The notes: a model not told the origin generated them from the sequence alone. DNA of 64,000 bases from Halomonas elongata DSM 2581 (GCF_000196875.2 NC_014532.2:868001-932000), one strand, 5' to 3'; shown: positions 33,216-42,429, numbered from the stretch's first letter. Made by a program: numbers and translations.

Positions 33216-34217
33216 TTAGAGGCGTACCAGCATTTTGCCCTGATTGGCTCCCTGAAAGAGGTCGAGGAAGGCGTCGGGCGTGTTTTCGAGCCCTTCGACG
33301 ATGGTTTCCTCATAGTCGATCCGGCCGGCACTGACCAATGGGCCGACCTCCTCGAGGAAGTGCGGGTAGCGCTCCCAGTGCTCGAAGACGATGAAGCCCT
33401 GCATGCGCGCACGTCGAATCACCATCATGGCCAGGTTGGAGGGGCCGGGTACCGGGGTCTCGTCGTTGTAGTGGGCGATCATGCCGCACACGGCGATGCG
33501 GGCGCCTACCCGAAGGGTATTCAGTGCCGCCTCCAGACAGACACCGCCGACGTTCTCGTAGTAGACGTCGAAGCCCTCGGGGCAGGCGGCCTGCAGGTCT
33601 GCCGTCAGGGTGGCGGCGTCCTTGTCGCGATAATCCACTGCCACCACGCCGCGGGCTTCCAGCCAGTCGCGCTTGGCCTGCGTGCCGGCGATGCCGACCA
33701 CGGTCCCACCCTTGGCCTTGGCGAGTTGTACGGCCAGCGAGCCGACGGCACCACCTGCGGCGCTGACCAGTACGTTATCGCCGTCGTTCATGCTGGCGAT
33801 GACGTTGAGGCCGGTCCAGGCCGTCATGCCGGGCATGCCCAGCACGCCGAGGAAGGCCTGGGGCGGCACATCGATGTCCGGCAGGGGCTGAAGGGCATCG
33901 CCGGGCAACTGGGCGATGTCACGCCAGCCCCCCATGTGCACCACTCGGTCGCCTTCCTGGAACCGCTCGTCCCGGGAGGCAATCACCTCGCCCACGGCGG
34001 CCCCTTCCAGTGGCGCATCGAGAGCGAAGGGATCGATATAGGTCGCCACGCCGCTCATGCGCCCACGCATGTAAGGATCCACTGATAGCCAGGTGTTGCG
34101 CACGCGTACCTGGCCGTCATCGAGTTCCGGCAAGTCGGCTTCGTTCAATGTGAACAACCCGCGTTCCGGGGTGCCGCTCTGGGGATATTCACCGATGCTG
34201 AAGTAGCGATATTTCAC
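33216..34217 (-). CDS. NADP-dependent MDR reductase (CurA/leukotriene B4 dehydrogenase-like)
   Basis: A 333-residue zinc-free medium-chain reductase. Start wording is WLSVDPYMRGRMSG. The Rossmann motif is VLVSAAGGAVGSLAVQLAKA (A-A-x-G-x-x-G), then GFDVYYENVGG, all typical of the NADPH-dependent alkenal/one reductase (CurA, YncB) group. It reduces the double bond of enones or curcumin-like substrates; the native substrate is unknown. It precedes the NDUFA9-like gene in the same transcript and is divergent from the GntR gene. Confidence 0.9.
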   Translation of the reverse strand: MKYRYFSIGEYPQSGTPERGLFTLNEADLPELDDGQVRVRNTWLSVDPYMRGRMSGVATYIDPFALDAPLEGAAVGEVIASRDERFQEGDRVVHMGGWRDIAQLPGDALQPLPDIDVPPQAFLGVLGMPGMTAWTGLNVIASMNDGDNVLVSAAGGAVGSLAVQLAKAKGGTVVGIAGTQAKRDWLEARGVVAVDYRDKDAATLTADLQAACPEGFDVYYENVGGVCLEAALNTLRVGARIAVCGMIAHYNDETPVPGPSNLAMMVIRRARMQGFIVFEHWERYPHFLEEVGPLVSAGRIDYEETIVEGLENTPDAFLDLFQGANQGKMLVRL

Positions 34218-34320
34218 TGGTTGCTCCCGGTGATTGGCTGAATCTTGAACCCTACACCCGGGCCCGAATGATGGGAAGGCACCGGAAGTGACTTTATGGG
34301 GCTAAAGTCTAAAAGCATTG

Positions 34321-34372
34321 TGTCTGATTTTATCCGAAGCTATGTCCGACATAGAAAGTTCACAGTCAGACA
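34321..34372. promoter_or_regulatory. Nested inverted repeats: probable operator of the GntR regulator
   Basis: CTATGTC-C-GACATAG (34340-34354) is a perfect 7-bp-arm palindrome. Its core TGTCCGACA fits the FadR-subfamily GntR consensus (GTM-N-KAC with flanking pyrimidine and purine). An outer perfect repeat TGTCTGA (34321-34327) and TCAGACA (34366-34372) is centred on the same base. It ends 33 bases before the regulator start and should control the whole galactonate operon. Confidence 0.6.
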
Positions 34373-34405
34373 CTACGCCCGCTCCTCAATCCGTACAGGC
34401 ACGCC

Positions 34406-35203
34406 ATGTCTTCTGCCGCTTCCGACTCTCGACGCGCGTCGAGCCCCGACATCGCCGACTTCCTCGCCGAGGCCATCTTCGCAGGGGAGTATGAGCCGGG
34501 TGATTTCGTGCCCAAGGAACTGGATCTCTGTGAGCGCTTCGGCGTCAGCCGCAGTACGGTGCGCAGCGCCCTGCAGACCTTGGTGGCAGCGGGCCTGCTG
34601 ACGCGCATTTCCGGGCAGGGGTCGCGGGTGCGTGCCCTGCAGGAGTGGCACCTGCTGGATCCGCGTGTCAGCAGCTGGATGGCGCGCTTTGCCCAGCCGA
34701 ATCCGCGCATCCAGCGCGAAATCTTTGCCTTTCGGGTGGCGGTGGAGCCCTATGTGGCGCGCCTGGCGGCAGAGCACGCCACGGCGGCGGACCTGCTGGC
34801 CATCGAATCCGCCCATGAGGGCATGATCCGCGCCCTGGAGCATGATGACCTGCATTGGCAGGGCATCTCCCATAATGACTATGACGTGGCCTTCCACGAG
34901 GCGATCTTCGCGGCCTCGCACAACCTGGTCTGGGCGCAGATCAGCCACGTCCTCAAACCGGCCATCGCGCTGCTGGTGGAGAAGTCCAACCACAGTGCCG
35001 ATGAACTCAACGACAGCATGGAACGCCATCGCCGGGTGATGGAGGCGATTCGCCTGCGTCAGCCCCAGCGGGCCGCCAAGGCGGCCCTGGCGGTGCTGGA
35101 ACGCACCGGTCGGGATCTGGGACTCGAGGAATTGATACCCAGCATTCCCGCTATCGAAGTCCCGTCAACCGTTGCAACAACAAGCGATAAGGAAGCCTCA
35201 TGA
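34406..35203 (+). CDS. GntR/FadR-family regulator of the galactonate operon (DgoR-like)
   Basis: A 265-residue regulator. The winged helix is ELDLCERFGVSRSTVRSALQ and GLLTRISGQGSRV. An all-helical FCD effector domain follows with FHEAIFAASHNLVWAQI (the metal-binding His region) and a final RHRRVMEAIRLRQ-like helix. By position and family it is probably the counterpart of DgoR, released by D-galactonate, which is inference. Its stop overlaps the dctP start (ATGA). The operator is just upstream. Confidence 0.85.
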   Translation: MSSAASDSRRASSPDIADFLAEAIFAGEYEPGDFVPKELDLCERFGVSRSTVRSALQTLVAAGLLTRISGQGSRVRALQEWHLLDPRVSSWMARFAQPNPRIQREIFAFRVAVEPYVARLAAEHATAADLLAIESAHEGMIRALEHDDLHWQGISHNDYDVAFHEAIFAASHNLVWAQISHVLKPAIALLVEKSNHSADELNDSMERHRRVMEAIRLRQPQRAAKAALAVLERTGRDLGLEELIPSIPAIEVPSTVATTSDKEAS

Positions 35204-36219
35204 TGTCTCGCATGCCTCTCAAGACCCTGACCGTCGCCGTGCTCGGCGCCCTGGCCATCGACGCCCAGGCCGCTGAATACGAGTGGACCTTCCAGACCTC
35301 GGAGACTGCCGGGGAACCCCAGTTCGAGATGAAAAAGGCCTGGGCCAAGAACGTCGAAAAGATGTCCGATGGCCGCATCTCCATCGAGATCCTGCCGGTC
35401 GGTGCCGTGGTGCAGGCCAACCAGACGCTGCAGGCAGTGAAATCCGGCATCCTGCAGGGTCATCTGACCGATCCCAGCTATTTCACCGGCCAGAATCCGG
35501 CCTTCGGCATGATCGGCAACCTGGTGGGGGCCTGGAGCGATCCCTATGACTTCCTCGACTACATGAACAATGCCGGTGGCGAGGAGCTGTACAACGAACT
35601 GGTGGAGCCCTATGGCCTGCACCTGATCGGTGCTGCGGCCACTGGCCTGGAGTCGCTGCCTTCGAGCAAGCCGGTTCGCTCCGTCGAGGACATGAAGGGG
35701 CTCAAGCTGCGCGCGCCCGAGGGCATGGTTTACAACGTCTTCGAGGCGGCCGGTGCCACACCGGTCAACCTGCCGGGCTCCGAGGTCTATACCGGCCTGG
35801 AGAAAGGTGTGATCGACGCCGCCGACTACACGGTGTTCGCCACCAACCATGCTCAGGGGCTGCACGAATTCGCGCCCTATCCGCTCTATCCGGGCTTCCA
35901 CTCGCTGCCGATGGTCTCGGTGTCGCTGAACAAGGATATCTGGGACGGCCTGCCGGAGGATCTCAAGTCGATTCTCGACACCTCTGTGGATAGCCTGGCC
36001 TACAAGATGGTCGCCGAGCTCAAGACCCGCGATCTGGAAGCTGTGCGTGAAGCGCGTGACAACCCGGATATCGAGATCATCGATCTGCCGGCCGAGGAGC
36101 GCGTCAAGTTCCGCAACATCGCCAAGGATGAGTGGGCCAAGTGGGCCGAGAAGAACGAGATTACCCAGGAGTTCTATGACTCCGTGGTCGGGTATCTGGA
36201 AAACCATAACCTGATGTAA
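35200..36219 (+). CDS. TRAP transporter substrate-binding protein (DctP family)
   Basis: A periplasmic solute-binding protein of 339 residues. The signal peptide ends at DAQAAEYEW. The mature domain has SDGRISIEILPVGAVV, MKGLKLRAPEGMVYNVFEA (the conserved Arg that binds the substrate carboxylate) and LGSEVYTGLEKGVIDAA-type text. By context it should bind D-galactonate or a related sugar acid. It overlaps the regulator by 4 bases. A hairpin after its stop could keep its mRNA more abundant than that of the membrane subunits. Confidence 0.9.
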   Translation: MMSRMPLKTLTVAVLGALAIDAQAAEYEWTFQTSETAGEPQFEMKKAWAKNVEKMSDGRISIEILPVGAVVQANQTLQAVKSGILQGHLTDPSYFTGQNPAFGMIGNLVGAWSDPYDFLDYMNNAGGEELYNELVEPYGLHLIGAAATGLESLPSSKPVRSVEDMKGLKLRAPEGMVYNVFEAAGATPVNLPGSEVYTGLEKGVIDAADYTVFATNHAQGLHEFAPYPLYPGFHSLPMVSVSLNKDIWDGLPEDLKSILDTSVDSLAYKMVAELKTRDLEAVREARDNPDIEIIDLPAEERVKFRNIAKDEWAKWAEKNEITQEFYDSVVGYLENHNLM

Positions 36220-36224
36220 AACGC

Positions 36225-36250
36225 ATCGGGCCGGCGCGGAACGGCCCGAT
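36225..36250 (+). terminator. Intra-operon hairpin between dctP and dctQ
   Basis: ATCGGGCCG and CGGCCCGAT form a perfect 9-bp stem with an eight-base loop, 5 bases after the dctP stop. There is no T run. Such hairpins commonly stabilise or attenuate binding-protein messages, so read-through to dctQ is expected. Confidence 0.5.
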
Positions 36251-36308
36251 GACATGACCGGACGCGGCGCGTCCTGCGGGGCGCGCTACTTCGTTGTGAG
36301 GAGTTCCC

Positions 36309-36905
36309 ATGACTCGAGATTCCCATCGGCCGGAGGAATCGGCATCTCCCGCCGAGACGGCGCCTCCCGACCCGGTACGCACTGCTTTCGACCGTGGCGT
36401 GGTGGCCTGTGGTCGCCTTGCCGCCTGGCTGGTGTTCGTCGCCATGGCGATCAGCGTCTATGAGGTGATCATGCGCTATGCCTTCGCCTCGCCCACCTCC
36501 TGGGTCCACGAGACGGTGGTCATGCTGGTCGCCGTGAGCTTCGCCTTCGGCGGCCCGGCGGCCCTGGCCAGCAATCGCCACATTCGCGTCAAGGTGCTCT
36601 ACGACAGCGTCGGCCCGGTCGCCCGCCTGTGGCTCGACCGCTTCAACGATCTGGTGGCCTTCCTGTTCTGCGCCGGGATGACCTACGCCGCCTACACCAT
36701 GTTCTGGGACGCCTCGCACAACCCGCTGGGCGAGTGGCAGCTGGAGCGTTCGGGCACCTCCTGGAACCCGCCGTTCCCGGCCTTCGTCAAGGGCGTGATC
36801 CTGCTGGCCCTGGCCATCATGTGCGTGCAGTCGCTGCTGCACCTGATTCAATCGCTGCGCGGCAAGCCCGCGCCCAAGGTCGACGACACGGAGGGCACGG
36901 CCTGA
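36309..36905 (+). CDS. TRAP transporter small membrane subunit (DctQ family)
   Basis: A 198-residue protein with four membrane helices. The first is WLVFVAMAISVYEVIMRYAF, where the helix ends in the family R-Y-x-F motif, followed by SWVHETVVMLVAVSFAFGG and NRHIRVKVLYD, which is diagnostic of DctQ. The N-terminal 28 residues are a Pro/Glu-rich cytoplasmic extension. Its last base is shared with the dctM start. GTGAGGAGTTCCC precedes ATG 36309. Confidence 0.9.
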   Translation: MTRDSHRPEESASPAETAPPDPVRTAFDRGVVACGRLAAWLVFVAMAISVYEVIMRYAFASPTSWVHETVVMLVAVSFAFGGPAALASNRHIRVKVLYDSVGPVARLWLDRFNDLVAFLFCAGMTYAAYTMFWDASHNPLGEWQLERSGTSWNPPFPAFVKGVILLALAIMCVQSLLHLIQSLRGKPAPKVDDTEGTA

Positions 36906-38209
36906 TGGAAATCGCCGACGCTACCCTGTTGATGGTCGCGGCCATCTTCGCGCTGCTGGTGACCGGCCTGCCGCTGGCCTTCATCACCGGCTTGATCGCG
37001 CTCGTGTTCACCTTCGGCTGGTTCGGGGCCAGTGCCCTGCCGCTGGTTACCAGCCGCGTCTATGGCTTCGTCACCGAATATTCGCTGGTGGCGGTGCCAA
37101 TGTTCGTGTTGATGGCCTCGCTGCTCGACCGATCGGGGATCGCCAAGGACCTGTTCAACGCCATGCGGGTCTTCGCCGGCCGCCTGCCCGGTGGCGTGGC
37201 GGTACAGACCATCGTGGTGGCCTTCTTCCTGGCGGCGCTGTCCGGGATCATCGGCGGCGAGATCGTGCTGCTGGGCATCCTGGCATTGCCGCAGATGCTG
37301 CGCCTGGGCTACGACAAGCACCTGTCGATCGGCGTGGTCTGCGCCGGCGGGGCGCTGGGCACCATGATGCCGCCGTCGATCGTGCTGATCATCTATGGCC
37401 TGATCGCCAGTGTCTCGATCGCCGATCTGTTCACCGCGGCCATCACCCCGGCGGTGATCCTGATGATCAGCTACATCGGCTATGTGCTGGTGCGCTGCCT
37501 GCGCAATCCCGCCATGGGGCCGCCGATGAGCGACGCCGACCGCGAGGAGGGCTTCGCCAACCGCTGGCAGGCGCTCAAGGCGATCGTCGTGCCGGGGCTG
37601 ATCGCCGTGATGGTGCTGGGCTCGATCTATGGCGGCGTGGCCTCGGTGACCGAGGCGGCGGCCATGGGCGTGTTCGGCGTGCTGCTGGCGGTGGTGCTGC
37701 GCGGCGAGTTCTCGTTCAAGACCATGCACGAGAGCCTGGGCCAGACGCTGACCACCTGCGGCATGATCATCTGGATCGGCATCGGCGCCGCCGCGCTGGT
37801 CGGGGTCTACAACCTGATGGGCGGCAACCGCTTCATCTCGGGCATGATCATGGGCCTCGACGTGGCGCCGATCGTGATCCTGCTGGTGATGATGGCGATC
37901 CTGCTGGTGTTGGGCATGTTCCTCGACTGGATCGGCGTGGCCATGCTGACCCTGCCGATCTTCGTGCCGATCGTCGAGCAACTGGGCTACAGCCCGATCT
38001 GGTTCGGCATCCTATTCGCGGTGAACATGCAGGTGTCCTTCCTGTCGCCGCCGTTCGGTCCGGCCGCCTTCTATCTGAAAGGGGTGGCGCCGCCGGAAGT
38101 GAGCCTCAAGGACATCTTCGTCTCGGTGCTGCCCTTCATCGCCCTGCAGCTGTGCGTGCTGTTCGCGCTGCTGTTCTGGCCGAATCTGGCCATGTGGTTG
38201 GTCGGATGA
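36905..38209 (+). CDS. TRAP transporter large membrane subunit (DctM family)
   Basis: A 434-residue, 12-helix subunit that carries Na+-coupled uptake. It has the typical GLPLAFITGLIALVF, then SLVAVPMFVLMASLLDRSG, GGALGTMMPPSIVLIIYGLI, MFLDWIGVAMLTLPIFVPI and SFLSPPFGPAAFYLKGVAPP. The ATG start overlaps the dctQ stop, so the two subunits are coupled. The frame is open further upstream, but no start there is plausible inside dctQ. Confidence 0.93.
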   Translation: MEIADATLLMVAAIFALLVTGLPLAFITGLIALVFTFGWFGASALPLVTSRVYGFVTEYSLVAVPMFVLMASLLDRSGIAKDLFNAMRVFAGRLPGGVAVQTIVVAFFLAALSGIIGGEIVLLGILALPQMLRLGYDKHLSIGVVCAGGALGTMMPPSIVLIIYGLIASVSIADLFTAAITPAVILMISYIGYVLVRCLRNPAMGPPMSDADREEGFANRWQALKAIVVPGLIAVMVLGSIYGGVASVTEAAAMGVFGVLLAVVLRGEFSFKTMHESLGQTLTTCGMIIWIGIGAAALVGVYNLMGGNRFISGMIMGLDVAPIVILLVMMAILLVLGMFLDWIGVAMLTLPIFVPIVEQLGYSPIWFGILFAVNMQVSFLSPPFGPAAFYLKGVAPPEVSLKDIFVSVLPFIALQLCVLFALLFWPNLAMWLVG

Positions 38210-38313
38210 TTGGCATGGTTGTGCAAGCGAATGGCGGCGTCATTCGCTCTGCTCGCCGATGCCGAAACGATGGTATCGGTCCGCTTTTTCGACGTGATAA
38301 TGGATAGTGTTCT

Positions 38314-39462
38314 ATGAAAATTACCCGACTCAAGACCTGGCAGGTGCCGCCGCGCTGGTTGTTCCTCAAGATCGAGACCGATGAAGGCGTCTATGGCTGG
38401 GGCGAGCCGGTGGTCGAGGGGCGGGCGGCCACCGTCGAGGCGGCGGTGCACGAACTGGCCGACTACCTGGTCGGCCAGGACCCGCATCGCATCGAGCATC
38501 TGTGGAACACTATGTACCGCGCCGGTTTCTATCGCGGCGGGCCGATCCTGATGAGTGCCATTGCCGGTATCGACCAGGCGCTGTGGGACCTCAAGGGTCG
38601 TGATCTCGGCGTGCCTGTCCACCAGTTGCTGGGTGGCCGGGTTCGCGACCGGATGCGCATGTATGCCTGGACCGGCGGCGATCGCCCGCAGGACGTGGGG
38701 GCCGGGGCCAGGGCGCTGGTCGATCAGGGCTTCACGGCCTTCAAGATGAACGGCACTCCCGAAATGGCGATCGTCGATTCGCATCGCAAGGTCGACGAGG
38801 CCGTGGCGCGGGTGGCCGAGGCTCGGGACGCCGTCGGACCTGATGTGGGCATCGGCATCGATTTCCATGGTCGTGTCCATCGGCCGATGGCCAAGGCGTT
38901 GCTGCGTGAGCTGGAGCCCTATCACCCGATGTTCGTCGAGGAGCCGGTGGCGCCCGAGCACCTGCCTTGCCTGGTGAACATCGCCGGTGGGCTGGGCTAT
39001 CCGCTGGCTACCGGCGAGCGTCTGCACACGCGCTTCGAGTTCCGGGACCTGCTGGCCCAGGGCATGATCGATGTGGTCCAGCCGGATCTGTCGCACTGTG
39101 GTGGCATCAGCGAAGGCATGAAGATCGCCAGCCTGGCGTCCTGCCATGATGTGGCGCTGGCGCCGCATTGTCCGCTGGGGCCGCTGACGTTGGCCGCCTC
39201 GCTGCATGTGGATGCGGTGAACCACAACGCCTTCATTCAGGAACAGAGCATGGGCATTCACTACAACCGTGACAATGACGTGCTCGATTACCTGGTCGAC
39301 AAGTCGGCGTTGGCCATCGAAGACGGCTTCTGCGCGATTCCCGAGGGGCCCGGCCTGGGAGTGGAAATCGACGAAGCCTTCGTCGAGGAACGGGCGAAGG
39401 TTGGCCATCGCTGGCGCAATCCGGTATGGACCCATGAGGACGGCTCGATCGCGGAGTGGTGA
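38314..39462 (+). CDS. dgoD: D-galactonate dehydratase DgoD
   Basis: An enolase-superfamily dehydratase that turns D-galactonate into 2-keto-3-deoxy-D-galactonate. It resembles E. coli DgoD along its whole length: [60 protein letters not shown] (metal Asp and catalytic His), VEEPV, ATGERL, LQPDLSH-type [10 protein letters not shown] and APHCPLGPL (catalytic His). The 382 residues equal the E. coli length. It follows dctM by 104 bases. Confidence 0.96.
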   Translation: MKITRLKTWQVPPRWLFLKIETDEGVYGWGEPVVEGRAATVEAAVHELADYLVGQDPHRIEHLWNTMYRAGFYRGGPILMSAIAGIDQALWDLKGRDLGVPVHQLLGGRVRDRMRMYAWTGGDRPQDVGAGARALVDQGFTAFKMNGTPEMAIVDSHRKVDEAVARVAEARDAVGPDVGIGIDFHGRVHRPMAKALLRELEPYHPMFVEEPVAPEHLPCLVNIAGGLGYPLATGERLHTRFEFRDLLAQGMIDVVQPDLSHCGGISEGMKIASLASCHDVALAPHCPLGPLTLAASLHVDAVNHNAFIQEQSMGIHYNRDNDVLDYLVDKSALAIEDGFCAIPEGPGLGVEIDEAFVEERAKVGHRWRNPVWTHEDGSIAEW

Positions 39463-39475
39463 AGAGGGTGTCGAC

Positions 39476-40129
39476 ATGAACGAGACGCAACGCAAGACCC
39501 TGGACGAAGCCCTGGAGACGCTGCCGCTGGTGGCGATCCTGCGCGGTATCAGGCCCGAGGAAGTGGAGGACGTCTGCGACGCCCTGGTCGGTGCCGGCTT
39601 CCGGATGATCGAGATCCCGCTCAATTCGCCGCGCCCCTGGGAGAGCATCGAGCGAGCGGTGGCGCATTGCCCGGCATCGGTGCTGATCGGCGCGGGCACC
39701 GTGCTGGAGGCCGCCGATGCCGAACGACTCGAGCGGCTCGGAGCGCCTCTGATGGTCACGCCCAACACGGATCCCGAGGTGATTCGGGCCGGTGTCGACC
39801 ACGGGCTGGCGCCGATGATCGGTTGCATGACGCCCAGCGAGGCACTGGCTGCGGCGCGTAGCGGCGCCCGGGCGCTCAAGCTGTTTCCCGCCGCGCGACT
39901 CGGGACCGGCTATTTCAAGGACATCAGTGCCATCCTGCCCGAAGCCTTGCCGGTCCTGGCCGTGGGCGGCATCGAACGCAGCAACATGGCCGAGTGGCAT
40001 GCTGTGGGCGTTCGTGGCTTCGGTTTCGGCAGCAATCTCTACAAGCCCGGCCGCGATGCCGCCGAGATCGCCGAGATCGCCGCCGACCTGGTCGCCGAGT
40101 GGCGTCGGCTCGAGGGAGGCGAAGGATGA
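39476..40129 (+). CDS. dgoA: 2-dehydro-3-deoxy-6-phosphogalactonate aldolase DgoA
   Basis: A class I (beta/alpha)8 aldolase of 217 residues that splits KDPGal into pyruvate and glyceraldehyde 3-phosphate. It has LVAILRGIRPEEV, IEIPLNSPRPWESI, IGAGTVL, MVTPNTDPEV and the Schiff-base Lys in ALKLFPAARLG; IPLNSP is specific to DgoA over Eda. ATG 39476 lies 13 bases after dgoD. It overlaps dgoK by 4 bases (ATGA). Confidence 0.94.
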   Translation: MNETQRKTLDEALETLPLVAILRGIRPEEVEDVCDALVGAGFRMIEIPLNSPRPWESIERAVAHCPASVLIGAGTVLEAADAERLERLGAPLMVTPNTDPEVIRAGVDHGLAPMIGCMTPSEALAAARSGARALKLFPAARLGTGYFKDISAILPEALPVLAVGGIERSNMAEWHAVGVRGFGFGSNLYKPGRDAAEIAEIAADLVAEWRRLEGGEG

Positions 40130-41031
40130 GCGAGCGGCTGATTGCCATCGACTGGGGCACCAGCAATTTCCGCGCCTTCCTGGTCGATCGCACCACTGGC
40201 GAATGCCTCGACAGCCATCGCTCGGACGCCGGCCTGCGGTCGTTGTCCAGCGAGGAATTTCCGCATTACTGCCAGGCCCAGGTCGGGGCCTGGCGGGAAG
40301 AGGGCCGGGTGCCGGTGTATCTGTCCGGCATGGTCGGCTCGGCGCGTGGCTGGTGCGAGGCGCCTCAACTGGAGGTGCCGGCCTCTGCCGCGGAGCTTGC
40401 TGCCGGCGTGATGGCGGCGCCGGGGTTGCCCAATGCCTGGATCGTGCCGGGACTCAAGGTGGTACGCGACGATCACGTCGATGTGATGCGCGGCGAAGAA
40501 GTGCAGGCCTTCGGCGCGCTGACCCTGCGTGACACGGCCTCGGGCCTGTGCTGTCTGCCGGGCACGCACAGCAAGTGGGTACGCCTGGAGCAGGAGCGCC
40601 TGACCGACTTCACCACGGCCATGACCGGTGAACTCTTTCACGCCGTGCGCTTTCACACGCTGCCCGGCGAGCCTTCCCGGGAGCGGGCCGCATTCGACGA
40701 GTCGGGATTCCGCCAGGGATTGGAAGCCGCGCGGCATCCCGATGGCCCGCTGCACGCGCTATTCGAGGCCCGCAGTCGATACCTGTATGCCAGCCTGTCT
40801 GCCGAGGCGGTCGGGGGCTTCATCTCGGGTGTGCTGATCGGCAGCGAAGTGCTTTCGCAACGTCGGAAGTGGCAGGGTGCTCCGGTGACATTGGTCGGCT
40901 CGACAGACTTGAATGCCTTGTACCGAATGGCTCTGGAATGGGCTGGAGGAAGTGTCGTCGAAATATCGAGTGACGACGCGACCTTGGCAGGGCTTTGTGC
41001 GTTGGCGAAACGCCACGATGAGAGCCGCTGA
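40126..41031 (+). CDS. dgoK: 2-dehydro-3-deoxygalactonokinase DgoK
   Basis: A kinase of the ASKHA fold, 301 residues, that phosphorylates 2-keto-3-deoxygalactonate before DgoA acts. The N-terminal phosphate loop is IAIDWGTSNFRAFLVD. Later motifs are YLSGMVGSARGWCEAP, CLPGTHSKWVRLE and TGELFHAVR, all characteristic of DgoK. GGCGAAGG precedes ATG 40126. It is the last gene of the operon, with a terminator 54 bases downstream. Confidence 0.94.
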   Translation: MSERLIAIDWGTSNFRAFLVDRTTGECLDSHRSDAGLRSLSSEEFPHYCQAQVGAWREEGRVPVYLSGMVGSARGWCEAPQLEVPASAAELAAGVMAAPGLPNAWIVPGLKVVRDDHVDVMRGEEVQAFGALTLRDTASGLCCLPGTHSKWVRLEQERLTDFTTAMTGELFHAVRFHTLPGEPSRERAAFDESGFRQGLEAARHPDGPLHALFEARSRYLYASLSAEAVGGFISGVLIGSEVLSQRRKWQGAPVTLVGSTDLNALYRMALEWAGGSVVEISSDDATLAGLCALAKRHDESR

Positions 41032-41084
41032 CTGCTCTCTAGGGCGTAAAAAACCTGCAAGAATTTCGTCGGCGAATAGAGTGA

Positions 41085-41112
41085 AAAAGGCGACCTTTTC
41101 GGGTCGCCTTTT
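41085..41112. terminator. Bidirectional intrinsic terminator between dgoK and gluconokinase
   Basis: AAAAGGCGACC and GGTCGCCTTTT form an 11-bp stem around a six-base loop, with T runs on the 3' side on both strands. It lies between the convergent stops at 41031 and 41150. Confidence 0.88.
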
Positions 41113-41149
41113 CTCGGTTGAAGAACAGCTGTCTTGATTCGCAGGGCTT

Positions 41150-41668
41150 TCACTCCGAGGGTGTGTCGAGGTACTCCATATAGGCGCTGACGATATCGCG
41201 CGGCGTATCGCGGATATCGCTGCGGAAAGCCTCGTCCCGGCTGGGAACCTCCAGGGTCGCCAACTGGCTGTCCAGCATGTGAGAGCCGGTGAAGAAGTGC
41301 TCGCTTCGCCTCTCGAGCCGCTCCAGCAGGACATCTCGATCGCCGTGCAGGTAGAGGATGTCCAGTCGAGGCGTCGCGGCGCGCAGCTGGTCGCGATAAC
41401 GATGCTTCAGTGCCGAGCAGCCGATCACCAGGGAAACACCCCGCTCCTGGTACTCGCGATAGAGATCGGCAAGGGTCGCCAGCCAGGTCTCTCGATCGCC
41501 GTCATTGAGGGGTTGGCCGCGTGACATCTTGGCGACGCTTTCCGAGCTATGATAGTCGTCACCATCGAGGAAGGTGGCATCTATAGCGGCAGCCAGCTGG
41601 CGACCGATATGTGACTTTCCCGAGCCGGAAACTCCCATTACCAGAATGCTTTTTGTCTTGGCTTTCAT
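41150..41668 (-). CDS. Gluconokinase (GntK/IdnK type)
   Basis: A P-loop kinase of 172 residues that makes 6-phosphogluconate from gluconate. It has Walker A VMGVSGSGKSHIG, the substrate loop FLDGDDYHSSESVAKMSRGQ, LNDGDRETWL, CSALKHRYRDQLR and HFFTGSHMLDSQLATLE, the standard set. No gluconate permease or gnt regulator is adjacent. It shares a terminator with the dgo operon, pointing to a cluster of sugar-acid genes. Confidence 0.93.
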   Translation of the reverse strand: MKAKTKSILVMGVSGSGKSHIGRQLAAAIDATFLDGDDYHSSESVAKMSRGQPLNDGDRETWLATLADLYREYQERGVSLVIGCSALKHRYRDQLRAATPRLDILYLHGDRDVLLERLERRSEHFFTGSHMLDSQLATLEVPSRDEAFRSDIRDTPRDIVSAYMEYLDTPSE

Positions 41669-41803
41669 GCGGAAATCGCTTTGTTTCGGAGCTTTCTATT
41701 TGGCTCGATGATAGCATTTCTTGCGCTGACAATGGGAGTATTTGCCGGGCCTGGAAGGCACTTTTCACTCGTGTTGGAGACGCGGGGGGAGGTGATAGCC
41801 ATC

Positions 41804-41822
41804 AATAATGAGAATGATTGGC
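41804..41822. promoter_or_regulatory. Candidate Fur box upstream of the suf operon
   Basis: AATAATGAGAATGATTGGC matches 14 of 19 positions of the E. coli Fur consensus GATAATGATAATCATTATC. It lies about 145 bases before the regulator gene at 41968 and about 135 bases from the divergent gluconokinase. Iron control of the suf operon would fit known biology. The site is not proven. Confidence 0.5.
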
Positions 41823-41967
41823 GTTTTTGATGCTATCGGCTGTGAACGTGTCGAGAACCGACCGGTTTTTGCCCGGGAACGTCCGGTGAGTCTTCACATC
41901 GAATACATACAGGACTAAAATGGTCCGCAATCGATCACCTGAGGGGGTGGCCCCGGGGAGTCAGCCA

Positions 41968-42429
41968 GTGTTGAAGCTTTCCAGACTGACCGATTATGCG
42001 GCGGTGGTGATGGCTCAGATCGCCCGACATCCCGAGCAGCCGCATGCGGCTGCCGAGCTTGCCGAGGCGGTATCGCTGCCGCATCCGACGGTCAGCAAGA
42101 CCCTGAAGATGCTGGTTCGTGCCGGGCTGCTCGAGTCCCGGCGAGGCGCTCAGGGGGGCTATTCGCTGGCGCGTCCGGCCTCGCGCATTTCCGCCAGCGA
42201 CATCATCTCGGCCATTGAAGGGCCGGTGGCGATGACCGAGTGCAGCCAGGCGGAAGGGGACTGCGATCTGGTGTCGGTCTGCGGCGTATCGGACAACTGG
42301 CAGCGCGTGTCGCTGGCGGTGCGCACTCTGCTCGACAGCGTGACCCTGGCACACCTGGCCGATACCACGCCGATCAAGCTGCCCGTTCAGCTACCCATAC
42401 AGAGCGTGAGCCTGGCCGCCGAGGCCTGA
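41968..42429 (+). CDS. Rrf2-family Fe-S regulator of the SUF system
   Basis: An IscR-like regulator of 153 residues. It starts [20 protein letters not shown], then the helix-turn-helix [20 protein letters not shown] and wing [13 protein letters not shown]. The cluster-binding segment is [16 protein letters not shown], with three Cys as in IscR but with longer spacing. GTG 41968 has GGGGAG at correct distance; ATG 41920 in frame is less likely. It leads the sufBCDST genes and probably represses them according to Fe-S status. Confidence 0.88.
   Translation: MLKLSRLTDYAAVVMAQIARHPEQPHAAAELAEAVSLPHPTVSKTLKMLVRAGLLESRRGAQGGYSLARPASRISASDIISAIEGPVAMTECSQAEGDCDLVSVCGVSDNWQRVSLAVRTLLDSVTLAHLADTTPIKLPVQLPIQSVSLAAEA

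Noticed and set aside
29994-34400. Integration of the low-G+C block at a tRNA with attachment sites
   Set aside because: No tRNA gene, integrase or direct repeat was found at either edge, so a defined integrative element is not supported.
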